From CAVSWN01 sp046728115 (GTDB lineage Bacteria; Acidobacteriota; Vicinamibacteria; Vicinamibacterales; CAVVIG01), in NCBI GenBank assembly GCA_046728115.1, contig JBKPDW010000153.1, forward strand, positions 1 to 31,672: a DNA stretch of 31,672 nucleotides. Reading direction: 5' to 3'. Positions 8,967 to 14,955 of the stretch are shown here, piece by piece. The notes beneath the pieces were generated by a model. It had not been told where the DNA came from and ran no database searches. It saw only the letters and a program-made list of their open reading frames with translations. The position numbers and the translations under genes are program-made. Within the stretch, counting starts at the first letter, position 1; every line of letters starts with the position of its first letter.

Positions 8967-9833
8967 TTAAGGCTTTACCGAAACTTTCAAGAGCGCGGTC
9001 GTCCAGCAGCAGCCGAATCCGCCGCCGCCGTCGCCCGAGTAGTCGTTCGCGGTCACGTGCAGCACATAATCGCCAGCCTCGCTGAACTTCGCAGTCGCCG
9101 TGGCCTTGCCGCTGAAGGCGCCTTCTCCCGTCGAGAGCTTTTCCACTTCGGGCCTTGCCTTGTCGAACGTCACCGAGCCCGGCCCGCGGTACTTCGACCA
9201 GCGCAGGGTCACCGGCGGGCGCGGCGTCGCCATCGGTGCGCCGGTGCCGCTCGTGTACTTCATGTCGTCGGTCGCAAAGACTTCCAGTGGGAACGGCGTT
9301 GCCAGAGAGGCCGTACGTGTTGGCGCGGCTGTCAGCGAGGCGATCGGGCCTTGCACGGTCTTGCCGTTCTGCTCGAACCGAAGAACCGGCGGAGTGTTAT
9401 GGACGGAAATCTCGGTGAACGGGCTCATCACGTAGTCCGCGTTCAGGCGAAGCGGGATGCTCGTCGTTTGGCCATTTGCCGTGATCGTCCACGTGTACTT
9501 GTCCTGGGGCGTGAATTCCTTCGGCACCGGCAGGCTGAACATGCCCCACTGCCGGCCCGGGAGAAAATGTGTCGGCTGCCCCAGGTCGGGCCCGCCCGGT
9601 TCCATGCGGTTGTTCGGACCGATCGGAAGATCGAGGGCCTGCTGCGAATTTCGATTGTAGTAGCCGACGAGGAAACTGCGGCTGCCGTCCTCGTTGTAGT
9701 ACCAGCCCTCGAACGCCCCAGTGATGCTTGCGCCGAAGCCGCGTCGCGGCTCGGACGGGATCACCTGTTGTGCAGACACAAAAACGCCGCCGGCAATCAG
9801 GCCGGCGGCGCACAGGGTCGCGAGTCCTTTCAC
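8967..9833 (-). CDS. Secreted partner protein of the copper monooxygenase, Ig/PKD-like
   Basis: This 288-residue protein starts at a GTG (9831-9833) whose last bases overlap the TGA of the upstream gene (GTGA, 9830-9833), a classic translational-coupling arrangement. The frame is open further upstream but there runs inside the monooxygenase gene. A signal peptide (VKGLATLCAAGLIAGGVFVSAQQ) is followed by FEGWYYNEDGSRSFLVGYYNR, KEFTPQDKYTWTITANGQT and a C-terminal cadherin/PKD-like fold (TAKFSEAGDYVLHVTANDYSG) with a paired GCCW cysteine motif near the end. Paired cysteines in a periplasmic protein next to a copper enzyme suggest a copper or disulfide role, which is inference. An intrinsic-terminator-like hairpin lies in its first codons. 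Confidence 0.75.
   Translation of the reverse strand: MKGLATLCAAGLIAGGVFVSAQQVIPSEPRRGFGASITGAFEGWYYNEDGSRSFLVGYYNRNSQQALDLPIGPNNRMEPGGPDLGQPTHFLPGRQWGMFSLPVPKEFTPQDKYTWTITANGQTTSIPLRLNADYVMSPFTEISVHNTPPVLRFEQNGKTVQGPIASLTAAPTRTASLATPFPLEVFATDDMKYTSGTGAPMATPRPPVTLRWSKYRGPGSVTFDKARPEVEKLSTGEGAFSGKATATAKFSEAGDYVLHVTANDYSGDGGGGFGCCWTTALLKVSVKP
9780..9810 (-). terminator. Intrinsic-terminator-like hairpin inside a coding start
   Basis: CGCCGCCGGC (9785-9794) and GCCGGCGGCG (9801-9810) are perfect 10-bp complements with a 6-nt loop, and on the minus strand the stem is followed by five U (9784-9780). It begins about 20 nt after the GTG start of the downstream coupled gene and lies in signal-peptide codons. 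It may attenuate read-through from the monooxygenase gene, or it may be a chance product of Ala/Gly-rich codons. Confidence 0.45.
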
Positions 9834-11230
9834 TGCTGCTTCTCGTCGTTGTTCGTCGTCTTGCCAAGCTTCGCCTTGCGCTCGGCCTGCAGCGCCTTGT
9901 ACTCGTCGTCGTTGAAATACGTGACGTTCATCCAGGCGTGTGCCATCTCGTCGACGGTACGATCGCCGAAGCCCACCCATTGATCAGGATCCGGGTTGTT
10001 CTTGTTGGCCTTCGTGTTGTCGTACCACGCCGTCACGTGGATCACGGTCCCCTTCGGCAGGAGCGGCGCCGCGTCGTCGTCGTAGATGTAGTTCGTCATC
10101 CAGTTGAAGTTGAAGTTGCCGATGTAGCTGATGATCTGGCGCGCGCCGTCCGGCAGAATCGCCTCGACCTGCATCGACTTGCCGCGCAGGTGGAAATGCG
10201 GCTGGAAGTTCTCAATCAGCGCGTTCTCCTTCAGCACGGTGAAGCCTTCGGTCATTGCAAGCGAGTTCGGCGGGATGTCGAGCATCTTCGAGCGATCGAT
10301 GCCGGTGAAGCCGACGAGGTAGCTGCGCTTCTTCGGCTCTTCACCTTTCTTGTAGAACCAGATGCCGATTTCGGAACCGCCGGTGATTTCCTCGCCGACC
10401 GCGTGAATGTGCTGATCCCAGGAGATCTTCTCGCCCGGCACGAGCAGCTTGCCGGTGCCCGGACGATACAGATCGTAGCCCTTCCCAATTGCCCATTCCA
10501 TCAACTGCGGACGACGATTGACGAGATCGTCGTCGTTGAAACGACGATCGGGACCGGTCGCGGTTCCGGTATTCACCGCTTCGGGATCGTTGTTCAGCAC
10601 GAGGTACGCGATCGCGTGGTGAATGATCCTTCGCGATTTCAGATTCGTCGGACGGATTTCGACCAACTTGACCCAGCGAGGCTCGTTCAGCGGAACGTCC
10701 GACATCGGCCGATACCAGACGTCCTGGTGCTGGGCCGGCATCGTGTACTCGGACGACTTCACGACGAGATCCGGGGGACCGAAGCCGTCACGCACGGCCT
10801 TCCATTCGTTGTCGGTGACCAGCGGCTTGGGCGGAGGCAGGTCTTTGGGATCGCCCTGCAGCGCGCCGCCATCCACCCAGGCGACGATGGTGTCCACCTG
10901 TTCGTCGGTCAGCGACATGTCGTTCTTGAATTTCTGCACGCCGACGCTGCGATCAAGGTGCCATGGCGGCATTTGCCGCGTCGCGACGCGCTCCTTGATC
11001 GAGCGCGCCCAGGGTCGTGCCTCCTGATAGGTAATGAGCGGCATCGGCGCGATCGAGTTCGGCTGATGACACTCCTGACACTTGGCCTGGAAGATGGGCG
11101 CAACGTCTTTCGAGAAGGTCACCGGTTTGTTGTCTGCCGCGCGAGCAGACATGCCATAGGCCGCAACCGCGCCAATCGTCACCGCCAGGACTGCCCCGGC
11201 GCGCCACCGGCCTGATACGCGAGCAAACAT
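9830..11230 (-). CDS. Cytochrome c fused to a PHM-like copper monooxygenase domain
   Basis: This 466-residue protein starts at ATG 11228-11230 with GGGAGG close upstream. After a signal peptide (to ~AARA, 31) come a c-type heme motif CQECH (51-55) in KDVAPIFQAKCQECHQPNS and the MPPWH stretch (87-91) that could supply an axial Met. The C-terminal ~300 residues match the ascorbate-dependent type II copper monooxygenase fold. HH (204-205) and HIH (274-276) could form one copper site, and PHFH (H345, H347) with Met429 in DEMAHAW could form the other, mirroring the HH/H and HxH/Met ligands of peptidylglycine monooxygenase. The heme domain could deliver electrons in place of ascorbate, which is inference. 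The substrate is unknown. Its stop overlaps the start of the partner gene. Confidence 0.85.
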   Translation of the reverse strand: MFARVSGRWRAGAVLAVTIGAVAAYGMSARAADNKPVTFSKDVAPIFQAKCQECHQPNSIAPMPLITYQEARPWARSIKERVATRQMPPWHLDRSVGVQKFKNDMSLTDEQVDTIVAWVDGGALQGDPKDLPPPKPLVTDNEWKAVRDGFGPPDLVVKSSEYTMPAQHQDVWYRPMSDVPLNEPRWVKLVEIRPTNLKSRRIIHHAIAYLVLNNDPEAVNTGTATGPDRRFNDDDLVNRRPQLMEWAIGKGYDLYRPGTGKLLVPGEKISWDQHIHAVGEEITGGSEIGIWFYKKGEEPKKRSYLVGFTGIDRSKMLDIPPNSLAMTEGFTVLKENALIENFQPHFHLRGKSMQVEAILPDGARQIISYIGNFNFNWMTNYIYDDDAAPLLPKGTVIHVTAWYDNTKANKNNPDPDQWVGFGDRTVDEMAHAWMNVTYFNDDEYKALQAERKAKLGKTTNNDEKQQ

Positions 11231-11291
11231 GAGCGCCTCCCTCAACCCCGACATTTTACCTGAAGTAGAGACGCCTGATAGGCGAAACGGG

Positions 11292-11326
11292 GGTTCACGA
11301 GGCCGGGCTGGCCGTCCTCGTGAACC
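11292..11326 (-). terminator. Perfect inverted repeat between two minus-strand genes
   Basis: GGTTCACGAGG (11292-11302) and CCTCGTGAACC (11316-11326) form an 11-bp stem around a 13-nt GC-rich loop. It lies 25 bp past the stop of the OB-like gene and 62 bp before the start of the monooxygenase gene. No U-tract follows on either strand, so it may be a Rho-independent-like terminator, an RNA-stability hairpin or an operator. Confidence 0.45.
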
Positions 11327-11350
11327 TTCGACACGCCCGTTGAGTTCGGC

Positions 11351-11818
11351 CTACATACAAGGTTCGGGCAGCTCTTTCACCGAAAGTACCCGTAAGTGCG
11401 GCCGGTTGGAGTCGGTCTTCTCCTTTATCGTTGTGTCAGCGCCATGCTCGCGCTCGATCTTCGTCTTGGTCTTCGTCTCGCCTTCTGGAATCATGATTCC
11501 CGTTACCTGAACCTTGTGGCCGACGTGCTGCTGTAACGTCACTTGCTCACCCGGAACGAGTACGTACGAAGTGGATGTCGATGTGATCGTGCCGCCGGTG
11601 CCGGTGGGCACCGAGGTCGAGGTCGTCACCGGAACGACCTTGTCGAGCGTGAACGTACGAGTTTCGGTGCCGGTCTGCAGGCATCCGGTGTAGACGACGG
11701 TCTTCGCTTTGTCGTCATCGCCTTTCGTTTTCGATTTCGTTTTCGTTGTGGTTTCCTGCGCATGCACCGCGAACGTTGCACACAGCAGCGCGGTCGCGAT
11801 CGACGTTACAAACCTCAT
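11351..11818 (-). CDS. Small secreted OB-fold-like protein
   Basis: This 155-residue protein starts at ATG 11816-11818 with GGAGGAG about 8 nt upstream. The signal peptide (MRFVTSIATALLCATFAVHAQ) is followed by a Lys/Thr-rich linker (TTTKTKSKTKGDDDKAK). The domain reads VVYTGCLQTGTETRTFTLDKV, then a Ser/Thr/Val stretch, then YVLVPGEQVTLQQHVGHKVQVTGIM. The TGCL...L...HVGHKVEVTG pattern is common in small acidobacterial secreted proteins with an OB-like barrel; function is unknown. A second KTKTK stretch and a conserved-looking LRVLSVKEL end the protein. Confidence 0.75.
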   Translation of the reverse strand: MRFVTSIATALLCATFAVHAQETTTKTKSKTKGDDDKAKTVVYTGCLQTGTETRTFTLDKVVPVTTSTSVPTGTGGTITSTSTSYVLVPGEQVTLQQHVGHKVQVTGIMIPEGETKTKTKIEREHGADTTIKEKTDSNRPHLRVLSVKELPEPCM

Positions 11819-11857
11819 GTATGTGCTCCTCCTTTTTTGCGTCACTGCGAACCATGC

Positions 11858-12904
11858 ATGACCGTGACCAACATTGAGAACGGTTCAGTCGAGCGCGACA
11901 ATACGAGCAGCATGCTGAGCAGTAGCGGCACGCGTGACCTCACGGCCGATCGCGGCGACGCAGGGCAGCGCCTGGATCTGGTCGTGCGGCGGCACGCGCA
12001 CGAGGTCAGCAGGGCGACCCGCACGCGCATCCAGGCGTGGATTGCAGAAGGACGCGTGCTCGTCAACGGCATATCGATCCGCCGCGCCGCAGCACGAGTC
12101 GCGTGTGGCGACACCATCACGGTTCTGCTTCCGCACGAAGTCGTGCGCCAGAAAGCGGCGCCAGAAGAGATCGGACTGCATGTGCTCCACGAAGATGAAT
12201 TTCTGCTGGCCGTCAACAAACCGCCGGGTATGGTGGCGCATCCCTCATACAGAAATCCGACCGGTACGCTGATGAACGCCCTGCTCTGGTACGCTCGAGG
12301 GTGGCACAGCAGCGCGCGACCATCGCTCGTCGGCCGGCTCGACAAGCTGACATCGGGCATCGTGCTGGTCGCCAAGAGCGCGCCGATGCACGCGGCACTG
12401 CAGCGCGCAACGATCGACAAAGACTATCTGGCGGTCAGCTACGGACGCGTGAACGCATTGCGCGGTCTGATCGGCCTCCGTCTGATGAAGGACCGGCGCA
12501 GGCGCCGCACCGTCGTCTCCGCCAACGCCGGCGTGGAGAGCCTGACCCGTTTCGAACGGCTCGCTCGGGTCGCCGCGCCTCGTGCAGGTCTGACGCTACT
12601 GCGCTGTCGGCTCGGCACGGGCCGCACGCATCAGATTCGCGTGCATCTGGCCGCGCGTGGCTGGCCAATCGTGGGAGATCCCGTCTACGGAGAGCCGCGC
12701 TGGACGGAGGTCGTCGATCCGAAGATCGCCGCGGCGCTGCGCGCGTTTCCAAGGCAAGCGTTGCATGCGTGGCGCCTCGCTTTCATGCATCCGATGACGA
12801 AGGGCCGGCTGGAGATTGAAGCGCCTTTGCCGAACGACATGGCGGAGTTGTTCAAGGTGACTGGAATCGGCAGTTCAGAGGTCAGAGTTCAGAGTTCAGA
12901 TTGA
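11858..12904 (+). CDS. RluA-family pseudouridine synthase with S4 domain
   Basis: This 348-residue enzyme converts specific uridines in rRNA or tRNA to pseudouridine. An S4 RNA-binding domain (~28-95: DAGQRLDLVVRRH, RIQAWIAEGRVLVNG, GDTITVLLP) precedes the RluA/RluD catalytic domain (VNKPPGMVAHPS, then GRLDKLTSGIVLVAK with Asp162 as catalytic residue, and RCRLGTGRTHQIRVHL). The usual His of HRLD is Gly here. Starts at 11858 and 11912 are both possible; neither has a ribosome site, and the longer frame running into the divergent gene is not credible. The last residues (SSEVRVQSSD) are encoded by a heptamer repeat (GTTCAGA), so the native C-terminus has been overwritten. The exact target uridine cannot be told. 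Confidence 0.87.
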   Translation: MTVTNIENGSVERDNTSSMLSSSGTRDLTADRGDAGQRLDLVVRRHAHEVSRATRTRIQAWIAEGRVLVNGISIRRAAARVACGDTITVLLPHEVVRQKAAPEEIGLHVLHEDEFLLAVNKPPGMVAHPSYRNPTGTLMNALLWYARGWHSSARPSLVGRLDKLTSGIVLVAKSAPMHAALQRATIDKDYLAVSYGRVNALRGLIGLRLMKDRRRRRTVVSANAGVESLTRFERLARVAAPRAGLTLLRCRLGTGRTHQIRVHLAARGWPIVGDPVYGEPRWTEVVDPKIAAALRAFPRQALHAWRLAFMHPMTKGRLEIEAPLPNDMAELFKVTGIGSSEVRVQSSD

Positions 12905-12985
12905 TTTCAGAATTCTTGACTTCAGACTCGAGCCTTCAGACTTGAGACGGACTTCAGACTTCAGACTTCAGACTTTCGATTTCGG
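12873..12985. repeat. Heptamer repeat site A between convergent genes
   Basis: Four exact-register 7-mers (GTTCAGA, GGTCAGA, GTTCAGA, GTTCAGA; 12873-12900) are followed by looser copies and then a perfect run of ACTTCAG x3 plus ACTT (12951-12975). The tract supplies the last codons and stops of both flanking convergent genes: SSEVRVQSSD on plus, and SLKSEV on minus. The same unit occurs at 21098-21125 and 21279-21313. Confidence 0.85.
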
Positions 12986-14924
12986 CACGCGCCGGCCGCG
13001 AGCCTAACTGACCAAACCAACCCACGCGGTCTGACACGCAGTCGAGTTCGACGATATAGCGGCCGGCGGGCCGCGCCGGAAGACTGATACCAAGGTTCAC
13101 GACTTCACCCGGCGCGATTTCGCGATCCGAGTCCGTCAGTGCCGTCGACAGCACTTCGCTCGACAGCAGCGCGCCGAGTTCGTCGAACACGCGCACGCCG
13201 AGCGAGACACCGCCGTATGGCACCGACCGCGGCAACCAAACAGCCTGACCCGTGTTCGTCAGGGTGACCGTGAACCGAATCGGCTTGCCTTCCAACACGC
13301 AGTCCTCGCTCGGCTGTGCGTGGATCTCGCACGCGAGCCCGCTCGACGAGCGGCTGTCGGCTCGTTCCACGCCGTCTTTTACGAGGACGAAGTTGCGGAC
13401 GTTGCGCAGGAACATCCGCGCCTCGGTCAGCCACTCCACGCCGCTTGCGCCGCCTCGGAGGAAATCCTCGAATCCTTCGAGCGAGACGTGGAAGGGCAGG
13501 CCGTGGAACACCATCATCTTCAGGTCTGCGAAGCCGCAAGCCTGTGCGGTCCGCCAGACGTCGTGCACATCCACGTCGTTCTCGACAACGCCGTACGTGC
13601 GCATCTCGAACTGCGACTGCGCCGCCAGCGAGTGCGTCGGACCGGGCTCGGCAAACACCGCCAGGCCGCCTGGCGCGAGGATGCGACCGAATTCCGCGAT
13701 CACCGCGGATGGATGCGGCACGTGGTGAAACGCATGGAAGCACACGATGCGCTCGACGCTGGCATCCTTCAGTTCGATGCGCGCGCCGTCGAACAACAGA
13801 AATTCCGGGACGGGCTGAGCGCCGACGACCGGCACGCGTTCGTACAGTTCGCGCGCAATCCGGAGTGCGGTCGGCGAGACGTCGAGGAGCACGGCCTTGC
13901 AACCGAGCTGTGTCAGGAATCTCGACAGCCAGCCGGTGCCGGCGCCGAATTCGAGCACCGTCGATCCGGGCCTGAGCCGCAGCGCCTGCATGATGACGGC
14001 AAGGTGAGTAAGCAGCCACGGCGCTTCGTCCGCGCTGCTGAAGGGCTTCGCGAGGTGATGCTCCCAGCTCGATAGCGACGCAAAGTATTCCTCCGCCGAC
14101 CGATTGAGCTGCTCGATCGACGTCGATGCGATCAGCTCCTGCACGTCGATTCGCGCTGACGGTGGTCCGTCGCCGCGCCTCCGATCGAGCGGACGTTCGG
14201 CGAAGACAATGACGCTCGACACGTCGGCGTGATCGTCGAAGGCGACGTAGGTGGCCGGGAAGCCCGCTTGCTCGAACAGCGTCAGGACGTCTTCGATCAC
14301 GTACGGATGCGTCGGCACGAACGGCTGCGATGACGGACGGCCGCGCGCCACGTTCGTGAGGCTGTTGACACCCGGGACGTGCTCCCGCAGCCATCGTGTG
14401 CTCGATACGAGCGGACGTGCCGACGAGCGATATGGAAACTGGAAGACGCCGACGCCGCCGGTGACGATCCGGCCCAGCAGCCGGCGGACGAGCTCGAGGC
14501 CCTCGGACGGCGGCAAGCGCTGCAGCACGAGATAGCACACGATGAGATCGAACTGCGACGTCCGCGCGAACAGCGCCTCCGGTTCGTCGAACTGAATCGC
14601 GTCGATGCCGGCGGCTTCCGCCTCGCGCCGCGCGACACCGAGCATCCCGGGCGAACGATCGACGGCGGTAACAGTGCCTCTTCGACGGGCGGCGCGGCGT
14701 GCCAGCGGAATCGCGAGTCGCCCCGGTCCGCAGCCGTACTCCAGGATGGCGGTCGGCGCGAAGTCCGGCGCGAGACGCAGCTTGATGGTGCGCCACAGGA
14801 ACTCCACGAGCGTGTCGCCGCTCGCAAAGAATTCCGCGCGGGTGGCTGCCGTCAGATTCGCGCAGCAGAACCGGGGATCGGTCAGGACCGTGAAGTACGG
14901 TTCGTCCTCCGTGAATTTGGTCAT
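12954..14924 (-). CDS. Double SAM methyltransferase with C-terminal beta-sandwich domain
   Basis: This 656-residue protein contains two class I methyltransferase domains. The first has motif I EYGCGPGRLAIPLA (62-75), acidic motif AVDRSPGM (87-94) and FDLIVCYLVLQRLPP. The second has EFGAGTGWLSRFLT (325-338), LLDVSPTALRIA (346-357), a FHAFHHVPHP loop and ILAPGGLAVFAEPGP. Residues ~531-645 form an Ig-like beta-sandwich (FTVTLTNTGQAVWLPRS, EIAPGEVVNLGISLPARPAGRYIVELD) resembling domains attached to polysaccharide-modifying enzymes. A glycan O-methylating role is plausible but is inference. The ATG (14922-14924) is the third of three overlapping ATGA units. The last codons (SLKSEV, stop) come from a heptamer repeat. 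It is divergent from the spermidine-synthase-like gene. Confidence 0.85.
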   Translation of the reverse strand: MTKFTEDEPYFTVLTDPRFCCANLTAATRAEFFASGDTLVEFLWRTIKLRLAPDFAPTAILEYGCGPGRLAIPLARRAARRRGTVTAVDRSPGMLGVARREAEAAGIDAIQFDEPEALFARTSQFDLIVCYLVLQRLPPSEGLELVRRLLGRIVTGGVGVFQFPYRSSARPLVSSTRWLREHVPGVNSLTNVARGRPSSQPFVPTHPYVIEDVLTLFEQAGFPATYVAFDDHADVSSVIVFAERPLDRRRGDGPPSARIDVQELIASTSIEQLNRSAEEYFASLSSWEHHLAKPFSSADEAPWLLTHLAVIMQALRLRPGSTVLEFGAGTGWLSRFLTQLGCKAVLLDVSPTALRIARELYERVPVVGAQPVPEFLLFDGARIELKDASVERIVCFHAFHHVPHPSAVIAEFGRILAPGGLAVFAEPGPTHSLAAQSQFEMRTYGVVENDVDVHDVWRTAQACGFADLKMMVFHGLPFHVSLEGFEDFLRGGASGVEWLTEARMFLRNVRNFVLVKDGVERADSRSSSGLACEIHAQPSEDCVLEGKPIRFTVTLTNTGQAVWLPRSVPYGGVSLGVRVFDELGALLSSEVLSTALTDSDREIAPGEVVNLGISLPARPAGRYIVELDCVSDRVGWFGQLGSRPARAEIESLKSEV

Positions 14925-14942
14925 CTGGTCATCCGGTCATTA
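14919..14942. repeat. Three 8-bp tandem repeats at the methyltransferase start codon
   Basis: On the plus strand the units are GGTCATCT, GGTCATCC and GGTCATTA. On the minus strand each supplies an ATGACC, so three ATGs 8 nt apart lie in three different frames. The first two open 3-codon frames (Met-Thr-Gly, Met-Thr-Arg) whose TGA overlaps the next ATG; the third begins the real gene. Confidence 0.8.
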
Positions 14943-14946
14943 TCAT
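14939..14946. promoter_or_regulatory. Symmetric divergent -10 region
   Basis: The plus strand reads TATCAT (14941-14946), 9 nt before the ATG at 14956, with TTGGTC (14917-14922) 18 bp upstream as a possible -35. The minus strand reads GATAAT (14944-14939), placing transcription near 14932 for the methyltransferase. The two -10 elements overlap by four bases. Confidence 0.5.
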
Positions 14947-14955
14947 GCCGAAGGT

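Noticed and set aside
8967..9980. Upstream extension of the monooxygenase partner to 9980
   Set aside because: The first 49 codons lie within the monooxygenase gene and are Arg-rich; the GTG at 9833 gives a proper signal peptide and the GTGA overlap.
9728..11215. 495-codon open frame on the plus strand
   Set aside because: Antisense to the monooxygenase gene, whose heme and copper motifs are clear; the frame is a GC-rich shadow.
11543..11857. Longer N-terminus for the pseudouridine synthase
   Set aside because: The extra 105 codons are antisense to a secreted gene with a good signal peptide and ribosome site, and they are Arg-rich and unlike the family.
13105..14796. 563-codon minus-strand frame inside the methyltransferase gene
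   Set aside because: It is another frame of the same strand, Arg-rich and without motifs, while the overlapping frame has two SAM motifs.
14605..14955. Longer N-terminus for the spermidine-synthase-like protein
   Set aside because: It would overlap the start of the divergent methyltransferase and cross the shared promoter; the membrane protein begins naturally at 14956.
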